Source: Taudactylus pleione (lineage: Eukaryota > Chordata > Amphibia > Anura > Myobatrachidae). From it: 64,000 nucleotides of DNA. How positions within the stretch are numbered: the stretch's first letter is position 1; the number at the start of each line of letters is the position of its first letter. Below the pieces are notes generated by a model. That model had not been told where the DNA came from. It did no database searches and saw only the letters and a list, made by a program, of their open reading frames with translations. This document shows, piece after piece, positions 52,530 to 63,370 of the stretch. The stretch covers positions 6,782,001-6,846,000 of the forward strand of contig JAUIMM010000601.1 in the NCBI GenBank assembly GCA_031769625.1. Direction: 5' to 3'. A program made the translations under genes and the position numbers.

Positions 52530-53590
52530 ATTACTTCTGCAGTTCCCCTTACTCCTTTCAGACCATGGTCTCCAGCACTCACTGCTCCAAACTCATTCTC
52601 TCCTCAGTTAAGCTCTCTCTCTCTGCTTAACGGGGGCCAAAATCTGCTCCGATCCCCCTTCTCAATTTCTGGCCATCTCCTGTGTAACAGCTCCTTCCTG
52701 TCAGCCACGACACTGCTCCACTCTAGAGAGCATGGGCTCCATCTTTCTAAATCAGGTACATGACTCAGGCCCCCTCGTCTTTCAGTCATTACCTCAGGCC
52801 AACTGCAACATATTTTTTTTATTGTCTCCATGTGCACAGTCTGCAGCACTGGCTCTAACTGGTTTTAGGCAGCAGATTCTGGACCACACCACCAATTATG
52901 CATAATTATACATATTTAATACATATTTGTGGTACAATAATATTTAATAACAATATTTCATCGACCTACACAATCCCCATCTATGGTTAATTACCATTTT
53001 TTTCTTTATATATTAACTATTAAACATGGACAATAAATATATGATAATACTTATATATCAATTCTAAACACACAGGGCCTGATTCAGACCCGCTCGCGAG
53101 CGCCGAGCGCTTGCAAGCGGGTCGATGTTGCCCAAGTGCGCATGCGAATAACGACGGCCAATCCGTCGTTATGGGTCTCACACCAAAGGGGGCGTGCTGC
53201 CCAGACGGAGGCGTTCCCATGGGAACGCCTACCATCTGGGGCCGGCCCCACTGACATCACTAGTGATGTCAGTGGGAGTGCTTTTGGTTCTGATAGAGCC
53301 AAAAGTGCTCCAGGGCTTGCGGCAGCGAGACCCTACCGCAAGGGTCTCGTCGCAAGCCCGATGGTCGCGATGACCAACGCGACCATAATTTTGGCCACTC
53401 GCTATAGCTGTGGGTTGTCACCCACAGCTATGCAAGCGGCCAGGAGGCCGCTCCAAAAAGGTGGAGGGACGGCCCTGATTCAGAGCAAGCGCTCTGTCAG
53501 AGCATCCGGCTCTGAATCAGGCCCACAGTTCATATAGTCATAACATTTATTACAGTCAGATCACCTATTTGCTGGGTTAACTCTGAAAAG
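52530..53590 (+). repeat. Dispersed repeat, copy 2 (paralogue of 45885-46510)
   Basis: Matches 45885-46510 in order and orientation, with a MITE of the GGCCTGATTC family (53076-53523) inserted inside. Confidence 0.8.
53076..53523. mobile_element. MITE (GGCCTGATTC family) with 5-bp duplication and empty-site paralogue
   Basis: The ends GGCCTGATTCAGA and TCTGAATCAGGCC are exactly inverted. CACAG flanks both sides (53071-53075 and 53524-53528). The paralogous repeat at 45885-46510 reads straight through CTAAACACACAGTTCAT with a single CACAG, confirming the insertion boundaries. The interior is a run of palindromes (e.g. CACTGACATCACTAGTGATG and CTTGCGG...CCGCAAG). Confidence 0.93.
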
Positions 53591-55125
53591 AGGGGTTACA
53601 CCAGGCAAAGATGCAACTTACCATTAACATAAAACAGCACATAAAATCTATTTCTATATTTTCTTGTTTATGTTTTCAGTTGTATTAGGACTGGATTAGT
53701 CTATTGTTTTTCACAAATTTGACCCGTGACCTGTTTTACAGTTAGAAAGCCATAAAGCAACAAACAAAAAGCTTTGAAAATAGCCCATAATCAATCATTT
53801 CATGGACTAGCTTTCATGTTGTCTCACATTATCCATTTCATCTAGCATCTTCCACCTGTTTTGTTATAAGCAACCTGTCCTAGCTATACATGTGAGGTCC
53901 AACTCACCAATAACATTGAGGACAAGCATTCATTTACATTATTTATTTGTAAGACGCCACAAAACTCAGACAAAGGGTATAACAAAGCATACATAAGACA
54001 AATCATACATTAAACAAATTATAAATAAAAACAGATAGTACTGACATTGGTTGCCATGGGCAACACCTCCACTTCTATAAACCCGCACTAGCGGTCAGTG
54101 TTGAGAGAATAAAAGATAGTGGGACAATGATTGAAACATTTCAATACGTCCATCTTTCTATAAAACAATAATTATTTTAACATGGTATTGTCTGTATGAG
54201 GATAGGAGCTTGAAACCATATGTAATGTACCGTATAGCAAATCTCTAAAAAATGTTATTTATTTTTTAACTCATAACCAGGCACCTGTTTACTGACATTA
54301 AATCTAGATAGTGACATTTAACATTTCCTATGTGTTCAAAATATCTCCAAACACTTCTGGTATCACACTAAAAAAAGCAAGTCCAGTCATCACTAGTGAA
54401 TTATGGTTTAATGAAATCATCAGGTTTTTAAATGTGAGCCAAAACAGACCGCAAAATATTCCACCCATTCCTTAACACTCATTTGGACTTTCACTTCATA
54501 TGTCTTCCTTTCATCTCTTAAAGTAAATGACTTTCTGTAAAATAATGTAATGTGTCTGATATTAGGTATACTATACTGCGCCAAGATTAAGGAAAGCTTA
54601 TTGCACTCATCTGATCTCTACACTGAAACATAGCAATGAGGAGAAATTACATTTGGAATATAGACAGCACCTAGGAAACTTGTGGGATTGGAAGAAGCAT
54701 GGATAACACAAAGTATAGGCAGCTACTATACAAAAATAAGGAATTCAGTTTATGAACTAGAAACTTAGTCGAAAAGTTGCATGTAAGAATGAGAATATGG
54801 AATGCCTAAACTATTGTGATTCAGCATTATTAATACAAGGACACTAAATAATCTATATTGTCAAAGATTATTTTACCCACCTAAAGGTTGAGTATATTCT
54901 AAATAATTGATACAAATATTTTAGGTTTACCCAATTTTTTTGTAATCATGGTGAAGGAGAAAGATGCTGTTTGTAGGAACACTTTGGGTCCTATTGAGAG
55001 ATGAATGTTTATGGTAGCTGCAATAGAAATCTCACATCCATAATCCTCCTGCCCTTCCCCGCACATCCCAGTGGCCATGCCCCAGCCAGCTGCAGGGCAG
55101 CAACAGTGGAGTTTGTGGTGACACT
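53591..55125. other. Mostly unassigned stretch with half of a MITE
   Basis: 54049-54105 (GGTTGCCATGGGCAACA, CCTCCACTTCTATAAACCC) is half of the MITE family complete at 8893-9040. Otherwise nothing recognised. Confidence 0.4.
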
Positions 55126-57012
55126 GGTGAGATGCAGGGGGCAGGAGTGAGAGGCAGGGAATTGTGGTGAGATGCAGGGGGCAGGAGTGAGAGGCAGGGA
55201 GTTGTGGTGAGATGCAGGGGCAGGAGTGAGAGGCAGGAAGTTGTGGTGTAATGCAGGGGGCAGGAGTGAGAGGCAGGAAGTTGTGGTGAGATGCAGGGGG
55301 CAGGAGTGAGAGGCAGGAAGTTGTGGTGAGATGCAGGGGGTAGGAGTGAGAGGCAGGGAGTTGTGGTGAGATGCAGGGGCAGGAGTGAGAGGCAGGGAGT
55401 TGTGGTGAGATGCAGGGGGCAGGAGTGAGAGGCAGGGAGTTGTGGTGAGATGCAGGGGGCAGGAGTGAGAGGCAGGGAGTTGTGATGAGATGCAGGGGGC
55501 AGGAGTGGGAAGCAGGGGGTTCTGGTGAGATGCAGGGGGCAGGAGTGGGAAGCAGGGGGTTCTGGTGAGATGCAGGGGGCAGGAGTGAGAGGCAGGGAAT
55601 TGTGGTGAGATGCAGGGGCAGGAGTGAGAGGCAGGGAATTGTGGTGAGATGCAGGGGGCAGGAGTGAGAGGCAGGGAATTGTGGTGAGATGCAGGGGGCA
55701 GGAGTGAGAGGCAGGGAGTTGTGGTGAGATGCAGGGGGCAGGAGTGAGAGGCAGGGAGTTGTGGTGAGATGCAGGGACAGGAGTGAGAGGCAGGGAGTTG
55801 TGGTGAGATGCAGGGGGCAGGAGTGAGAGGCAGGGAGTTGTGATGAGATGCAGGGGGCAGGAGTGAGAGGCAGGGAATTGTGGTGAGATGCAGGGAGCAG
55901 GAGTGGGAAGCAGGGGGTTCTGGTGAGATGCAGGGGGCAGGAGTGAGAGGCAGTGAATTGTGGTGAGATGCAGGGGCAGAAGTGAGAGGCAGGGAGTTGT
56001 GGTGAGATGCAGGGGGCAGGAGTGAGAGGCAGGGAGTTGTGGTGAGATGCAGGGGGCAGTAGTGAGAGGCAGGGAGTTGTGGTGAGATGCAGGGGGCAGG
56101 AGTGAGAGGCAGGGAGTTGTGGTGAGATGCAGGGGGCAGGAGTGAGAGGCAGGTAGTTGTGGTGAGATGCAAGGGGCAGGAGTGAGAGGCAGGGAATTGT
56201 GGTGAGATGCAGGGGACAGGAGTGGGAAGCAGGGGGTTGTGGTGAGATGCAGGGGGCAGGAGTTAGAGGCAGGGAATTGTGGTGAGATGCAGGGGCAGGA
56301 GTGAGAGGCAGGGAATTGTGGTGAGATGCAGGGAGCAGGAGTGAGAGGCAGGGAATTGTGGTGAGATGCAGGGGGCAGGAGTGAGAGGCAGGGAGTTGTG
56401 GTGAGATGCAGGGACAGGAGTGAGAGGCAGGGAGTTGTGGTGAGATGCAGGGGGCAGGAGTGAGAGGCAGGGAGTTGTAATGAGATGCAGGGAGCAGGAG
56501 TGAGAGGCAGGGAGTTGTGGTGAGATGCAGGGACAGGAGTGAGAGGCAGGGGGTTGTGGTGAGATGCAGGGGGCAGAAGTGAGAGGCAAGGAGTTGTGGT
56601 GAGATGCAGGGGGCAGGAGTGAGAGGCAGGGAGTTGTGGTGTAATGCAGGGGGCAGGAGTGAGAGGCAGGGAGTTGTGGTGAGATGCAGGGACAGGAGTG
56701 AGAGGCAGGGAGTTGTGATGTAATGCAGGGGGCAGGAGTGAGAGGCAGGGAGTTGTGGTGAGATGCAGGGGGCAGGAGTGAGAGGCAGGGAGTTGTGGTG
56801 TAATGCAGGGGGCAGGAGTGAGAGGCAGGGAGTTGTGGTGTAATGCAGGGGGCAGGAGTGAGAGGCAGGGAGTTGTGGTGTAATGCAGGGGACAGGAGTG
56901 AGAGGCAGGGAGTTGTGGTGTAATGCAGGGGGCAGGAGTGAGAGGCAGGGAGTTGTGGTGAGATGCAGGGGGCAGGAGTGAGAGGCAGGGAGTTGTGGTG
57001 AGATGCAGGGGA
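55126..57012. repeat. 40-bp minisatellite, about 47 units
   Basis: The unit contains GAGATGCAGGGGGCAGGAG followed by TGAGAGGCAGGGAGTTGTGG and repeats every 39-41 bp. Variants cluster: GTAATGCAGGG replaces GAGATGCAGGG mainly at 56640-56940, and GGGAAGCAGGGGGTTCT occurs near 55505-55565 and 55907-55925. Some units are 1 bp shorter in the G run. The + strand is purine-rich and nearly C-poor. Long Pro/Ser/His/Leu frames on the - strand arise because the unit has no stop in any frame of that strand. Confidence 0.97.
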
Positions 57013-57074
57013 CTAGTCGCTAGTATTAGATAAGATTGACTTTAGTGGGAGAAATAATATTTATGTATTGTAGT

Positions 57075-57454
57075 CAGGCCCATTGAGAGCCGCGGCAGGC
57101 CTGGGTAATAGGGGGCGTGGCCTAATCACGGGAGGCGTGACCATGCCCCCTTCCCGGGAAAAAAAACGCCCCCCTCGCTGCGTGCTGGCGAGGGGGCGCT
57201 CTGAGCCCCCCCAGCCCGGCGCAAAGCCAGGGGGGGGGCAATCAGTGTGATCGCTCCCCCCCACAGGCATAGTAGACTGCTGTGGCTGCTGCTCAGCAGT
57301 CACGAGCAGTCTCCCACTGCAGCTCAGCACACGCTGTGTGCTGGGCTGCTGTGAGGGAGGAGGGGTGGCGCCAGACCCGGGCCCCCGCCGGGCCCCTCCG
57401 GAAGCCCAGGCCCAGGTAATCTGTACCCGCTTCCCCCCCCTCTCGGCGCCCCTG
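57075..57454. mobile_element. Short non-autonomous hAT (380 bp) with perfect 8-bp duplication
   Basis: ATTGTAGT flanks both sides (57067-57074 and 57455-57462). The termini CAGGCCCATTGAGAGCCG and, on the complement, CAGGGGCGCCGAGAG are similar. The interior is GC-rich with hairpins: CCCCTCGC/GCGAGGGG (near 57171-57196), AGACTGCT/AGCAGTCT (near 57271-57312) and GCAGCTCAGCACAC/GTGTGCTGGGCTGC (57319-57349). It has no G-rich ACTACT array. Confidence 0.9.
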
Positions 57455-58242
57455 ATTGTAGTTTGTTGAATGCCGAGTTCCATTGTGTTATTACACCACG
57501 AGGAAAAGGAGTATTGATCCTAGATTGGACCTAGATAATATTCTGCTACCTTGAGTAATACTTTACCAATCTCTTAAATTAACAGTAAACTCTTTTCAAA
57601 AGCCTTTCTGCTGCGCAATTACTATGATTGGAACTGGGACTTCCTTGCCTCTCTGTTGTGGTGTGGGGAAAGGGAAAAACGATGTGCTGCCAGAACAAGA
57701 AGAAATTGACTATAAATCAACTAATACTTTCAATAGACTAGTACATAAACTGTATATTTTCTTCACTTAAACGCTCTTTTGAATCTGCAATTTATACTCA
57801 ATACCTAATGTAAACTGCCTAAATTTGCTCTGTGAGAGGAACAGTATAATGACAAATATCACTCAATGCTTTTTAAATAACTAATGTTACATTAGTGAGA
57901 AATAGCAGCTTAGGTGCTAAAAAGTGTAACATTAGTAAAAAAAAATAGCAATGGAAGTGCTAAAAAGTGTTATAATAATTGGAGTTCTAATAAGCGTTGC
58001 ATTGGTAAGAAGTGACAGTTAAAGTTTTAGATTAGTTCACTCACAATGATGCCCCAAAGCAGTCCAGCCACACTAAACCATTAGTAGAAAAATTTAACAG
58101 TTTTTAACACGTTAACTGCTATGTATCACTCACTGGTGGTGTTCTGGGGTGGTTTGGTTGATTTGACCCAAGTTCTTGACTTGAACCTTAGGAATGTTAA
58201 GTCACCTTGATGCATTTTTGGCTAAACATGCTAAGAACATTG
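57455..58242. other. Unassigned stretch
   Basis: Nothing recognised apart from loosely repeated words (AAAAAGTGTAACATTAGTAA type, 57880-58020). Confidence 0.35.
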
Positions 58243-58605
58243 GGCCTGATTCAGACCCACTCGCGAGCGGCTGTCCACTCGCAAGTGGGTCGATGGTGTG
58301 CACTGCGCATGCGCACGATGGAGGGAGCTCTGTCGTGCGCATGCGCGAGACGCGACGAGCGAAGGACTTTCCTTCGCTCGTTGTGTCTGATCAAAGGGGG
58401 CGTGCTGTCGATGTTGATTGACAGCATGCCCCCTTTGGTGGGCGTGCCGGGGGCGTGCCTCCCAGACGGGAGCGTTCCCAAGGGAACGCCTACCGTCAGA
58501 AGCCGGCCCCACTGACATCACTAGTGATGTCAGTGGGAGTGATTTTGGCTCTGATAGAGCCAAAATCACTCCGGGCCTTGCGGTCGAGAAACTCAACCGC
58601 AGGCT
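58243..58605. mobile_element. Truncated MITE (GGCCTGATTC family)
   Basis: Left end GGCCTGATTCAGACCCACTC, interior CACTGACATCACTAGTGATG and GATAGAGCCAAAA as in the copy at 53076-53523. The right end is lost after CTTGCGG near 58600. Confidence 0.8.
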
Positions 58606-58740
58606 TGAAAAGATTATTATAATGGTTCTGATTGTCAGTGTTCTTAGTGGTTAGAGAGTGCACCTGCATTTTCTTATGATACTGCCAATGAAGTCTGTTA
58701 AGTATTTATGCTATGCTGTTTTTATGCACTTTGACACTTT

Positions 58741-59960
58741 GGGGCATATTCAATTAGATGCGAAAAGTCCTGTACATTTTGCATTCTGGACTTTTCTGTG
58801 TGGTACCAGAAAGCGCTATAAATTAAGTGTAATAAATACAATAAATATGCCTTAAAAAAAAAAAGTTTTTTTTTTTGTTATAAAAATATCAATATATATA
58901 TATATATATATATGTATAAATAAAACTACAATATATATAATAAATGTGCAATAAAATGGATCCGCAGGGTGTAATCAGTTAATAGGACACACATGAAATG
59001 CACACTAAAAAGATGTTTATAGCCCCTTTTATATGAATGTGGTGATTAACCTCTCGGGTTCTGGAACAATATGTACTGAAAAACTTTCCCTGTTTTACCC
59101 TACCGAGTGATCTTCTGTTCATAGTCAGTGCAGCTAGCCGACGTGCTGTTAGTGGTGTTCACTCTGTCCGGTTTTTGGCAAGCGGCTGCACGATCACTCT
59201 GCTCCGTCCTGAGCGCTGTAAGTGGATATTCCAGGGGAGTCTCCAAAAGAGAGTAAAATCACTGTTGCTGGGTGCCTTCCTTCACCAACATTTTTCGTTA
59301 CAATGAGTAACTTTTTCAAGGACTTTTCGCCTACATCGCGGGTTTTCAATGCAAAAAGTATCGCGCGTGGGGGCCACTTTTCGCCATATTCAATTAGAAA
59401 TCGTCTAAAATGGGAGCAGGCAAAACTGTAACATGCGAATAGTCCTGTCAGATTTAGGGAAATCAGCCAGACACCCCCCAAAAGATGCACTTGCATTGGG
59501 GATCACTCTAGATAATCCTAAATAGGCCTGCTGAAGGTATTTGGGGTACTTAAATGCTCTCAATAGCTGCTATTTCGCATATTTGCAGAAGTGGTGAAGA
59601 ATAGCATTTGCCAGGTTTCTTGCCTAAAAATAAGTAGTCCCAGCAAATTTGGGGTACATGAAAATGGGTGCTAGCATATTTTTAAATTGCTAATGTGTAA
59701 TTTTAAAAATCGTTAAAAAACCACCTGCCGCAAGCACCTACAAACTTAAAAACACCTGGGGCATACTTGGGGACCCCCCTTGAGTCTATTTCGCTAGTCT
59801 TTAAGTTTGTCCCCCAACTTTGAACTTTTTCGCCCCCAAAACGAAAGTACTTTTTGGGTGATCTAAATACTTTTTCAAAACATTTTTTGACGCAGATTAC
59901 CTTTGGGGGACTGTCCCAAGGGTGCAGGGTGGTTCCCGCAGCTTTGCACTCCAAAACCCC
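58741..59960. repeat. Dispersed repeat with GGCATATTCAATTAG words
   Basis: GGGGCATATTCAATTAGATG at 58742 and CGCCATATTCAATTAGAAAT at 59384 mark ends of a recurring repeat. A (TA)n tract lies at about 58890-58912 between them. The family is not identified and the limits are approximate. Confidence 0.4.
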
Positions 59961-60193
59961 AATTCTGCAATTTTTTTTTACACCTATTCATTTATATTTA
60001 TAACCATTTTTTCACAATCACATATTTTTACAAGTTTTTTTTCTTTATAGGAGTAATACAAATGAATCATATTTTAGTTAATATTTATTTTAACATCAAT
60101 TGTTTGCAATAATTGAAAGGAAACACATGACTACACATACTGTATGTTGTAGTAATTTATTAGTATGTTTGACATTATTACACCTTACAGGTA

Positions 60194-61432
60194 TAGTCAG
60201 GTGCATAAATATTGGGACATTGACAGAATTTTCATATTTTGGTCTCTATTCACCACCACAATGGCTTTGAAATGAAACAAACAAAATGTGCTTTAACTGC
60301 AGACTTTCAGATTTAATTTGAGGGTAATTACATCCAAATCAGGTGAACGGTGTAGGAATTACAACGGTTTCTATATGTGTCTCACACTTTTTAAGGGGCC
60401 AAAAGTAATGGGACTATCAACTCAAAAGCTATTTCATGGACAGGTGTAGGCTATTCCCTCATTATTTAATTATCAATTAAGCAGGTAAAAGGTCTGGAGT
60501 TGATTCTAGGTGTGACATTTGCATTTGGAATCAGTTGCTGTCGACTCTCAATATGAGATCCAAAGAGCTGTCACTATCAGTGAAGCAAGCCATCATTAGG
60601 CTGAAAAATCAAAACAAACCCATCAGAGAGATAGCAAAAACATTAGGTGTGGCCAAATCAACTGTTTGGTACATTCTTAAAAAGAAAGAACGCACTGGAG
60701 AGCTCAGCAACACCGAAAGACCTGGAAGACCACGGAAAACAACTGTGGTGGATGACAGAACAATTATTTCCCTGGTGAAGTAAAACCCATTCACAACAGT
60801 TGGCCAAATCAAGAACACTCTCCAGGAGGTAGGTGTATATGTGTCAAAGTCAACAATCAAGAGAAGACTTCACAAGAGTGAATATAGAGGGTTCACCACA
60901 AGATGTAAACCATTGGTGAGCCTCAAAAACAGAAAGACCAGATTACAGTTTGCCAAACAACATCTAAAAAAGCCATTACAGTTCTGGAACAACATGCATT
61001 TCACTTGATGAAGACAAAACTGAAGGGAAAATGCCCCAAGGACAAGCAGGAACTGAAGACATTTGCAGTAGAGGCCTGGCAGAGCATCACCAGGGATGAA
61101 ACTCAGCGTCTGGTGATGTCTATGCGTTCCAGACTTCAGGCTGTAATTGCCTGCAAAGGATTTGCAACAAAGTATTAAAAAGTGAAAGTTTGATTTAGGA
61201 TTGTTTAGCTTGTCCCATTACCTTTGGCCCCTTAAATAGTGGCAGGCACATATAGAAACCGTTGTAATTCCTACACCGTTCACCTGATTTGGATGTAATT
61301 ACCCTCAAATTAAATCTGAAAGTCTGCAGGTAAAGCACATCTTGTTTGTTTCATTTCAAAGCCATTGTGGTGGCGAATAGAGGCCAAAATCTGAAAATTC
61401 TGCCAATGTCCCAATATTTATGCACCTGACTG
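60194..61432 (+). mobile_element. Tc1/mariner-type transposon, internally deleted
   Basis: Inverted repeats of about 220 bp: left 60194-60413 and right 61214-61432, beginning YAGTCAGGTGCATAAATATT. A TA dinucleotide flanks each end (60192-60193 and 61433-61434), the target duplication of this superfamily. Full Tc1 elements are about 1.6 kb; this one is 1.24 kb because the catalytic part of the transposase is deleted. Confidence 0.93.
60553..61178 (+). pseudogene. Tc1-type transposase remnant, DDE domain deleted
   Basis: MRSKELSLSVKQAIIRLKNQ begins the N-terminal helix-turn-helix (SLSVKQAIIRLK, IREIAKTLGVAKSTVWYIL), followed by the GRPRKTT hook. A stop interrupts at 60781-60783. The frame then continues NPFTTVGQIKNTLQEVG, STIKRRLHKSEYRG and KTRLQFAKQHL. 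Near 60985-61010 the frame jumps to the C-terminal end (ELKTFAVEAWQSITRDETQR, AVIACKGFATKY). The segment between, which should hold the catalytic Asp-Asp-Glu residues, is missing. Inactive. Confidence 0.88.
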
Positions 61433-62544
61433 TATATTACCATAAAAAGTGTATTTGTTTAACATATAACTACATGGAGAATATCAATTGAACAGGACAC
61501 AGTACATCACTCCATAGTGAGCTGTATAATCGAGAATGATGTCGGTTATATATATATATAAATTGTGACATGTAACACATATTTGATTAATTTATGACTA
61601 TAGCTATAATAGTCAGATGTTTGGGGGGCAATAGGAGTTTATATCACACCATGCAATGTGATTACTTCCACTATAATACTTATTTGTTCTGGGGAAATTT
61701 ACTTATAAGGTGCCCATTAGCCCTAGCCACTAGCTCTTTCTGTATCATTGTAAACAACACAGGCAACCTATGACTCTATTATTATTGTTGAACTACAAGT
61801 TTCAGAGCACCTCTATGTAGTTCCATAGCAGCTGCCCAGTGAGAGGTTAACAGTCTGTGAAAATGTGAGAAAGTTTTCTGCTTAAATTAACCCATAGACA
61901 ATATTAAAGTTATATTTGTTTCCTGAGAAAGGCACTATCCGACGTTGGTATATCTAACAGTATGTTCTCGGAAGATGAACACATATTTTAAAACAGAATA
62001 ACCCCAGACATTTTACTCACTTCCGTGTCATGCAGGAGCTTCCCAGGAGAGCACTTTGGCTCAGCAAAGAGATTCCGCAGACTACAGGAACATGTTCTAC
62101 TCTAATATGTTATTTGTTCAAATCATTAAATCAACATTAGTTGCAATTTATGAAGACAGTCACTTCAAGTTCTTTCAATGGATCAGTTATACTGGGCATA
62201 ACTACATAGTGGAAATAAAAACGCAAGACAAATTGAGGTTCTGTCCAGTATTAATATTCTTGCTTCTTCTGGCCAGTGCAGATCTCTCCCATTGCAGGTA
62301 ATGGTTGTAAACTCCACAACTTACATTTTCTATAAATCAATTTGTGCTAATAATTAAAAATGACATTTGTTTAATGTTTCCATGTGTGGGTCCAACTGTC
62401 ATGCTCACCCATTCTTATTAGAAAGTTAAACAATTAGACAAGATATTGTATGAAAACTAGGAATGTAAACTTAGGAAGAAAATAAAAGAAATTGGTTAAA
62501 ATATTGAAAGAAGCGTTAGCCTGCTACCCCTGTTATTCTTCTGT
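61433..62544. other. Unassigned stretch
   Basis: No feature recognised. Confidence 0.3.
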
Positions 62545-62703
62545 GGAGTAAATTTATCAAAGTATGGAGAGAGATAAAGTGGAGAGAGATAAACTATCAA
62601 TCAATCAGCACCTAAGTGTCATTTTTTAAATACAGCCTGTAAAAAGTCAGAAGCTGATTGGTTGGTACTTTATCTCTCTCCAGGCTTTAATAAATTTTAC
62701 TCT
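62545..62703. mobile_element. Palindromic MITE, relative of 19995-20165
   Basis: GAGTAAATTTATCAAAG and GGAGAGAGATAAAG on the left pair with TTATCTCTCTCC and CTTTAATAAATTTTACTC on the right. The central AATCAATCAGC and GCTGATTGGTT pair. Confidence 0.85.
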
Positions 62704-63370
62704 ATGTGCCCTTTCCATAATGATTACCTGATGGAGGAAAAGTCGGTGCTTAACCTACTGTAGACGACGGATGCATACAGTGAAATACTAGTGAGGGTGA
62801 ATTCCTCTCATTCTCAAGAAATTACATTCAGTTCCAGATTTGGTGATGTTTTTCAAATTTGTCCTTCTAGTCGTCCAATCACTGTGACAAATTCAGTATA
62901 TACAGTACAGCCTTAATGTCATCTACGGTGAGAAACCCCAAAAACACACACACACACCCAGCAGAATAGACATAAATATCATTATGAAACAGATACATAC
63001 ACAAAGCCGATACCTAAAAATGTAAGTAGTAAGAGAATAAATCAAGAGTTATAATTAAAAAATAGCAGAGGACAAGATTATGATTTAGTGTAATTTCCTA
63101 TTTACGATTTTGCATGCTGGAGGATTTGGTTTCACACAAATTTAAAACTAGATATATATGGTGTTTATGAAATGTAATGCAAACAATGTAGGGAATTTGC
63201 AAAACACATAATAAAATGTCAGTTTTGGTACCGGCATGTGCAAGTCCATCTATATTTCCACAGTAGCACCTATATTTGTAGCACAAAATGGCCGAGTTTG
63301 TGAAGCAGAAGTATGTATGGGTCGAAGGGACAAGTTGTGCAAAGTAAGGGTGTTCCCTGCAAAGTACAGA
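62704..63370. other. Unassigned stretch
   Basis: Nothing recognised except a short (CA)n near 62947-62958. Confidence 0.3.

Noticed and set aside
55009..56172. 387-codon open frame on the - strand (Pro/Ser/His/Leu repeats), and a similar one at 56263-56589
   Set aside because: It is the 40-bp minisatellite read through. The period is not a multiple of 3 and all three - strand frames are open in the unit, so length is no evidence of coding.
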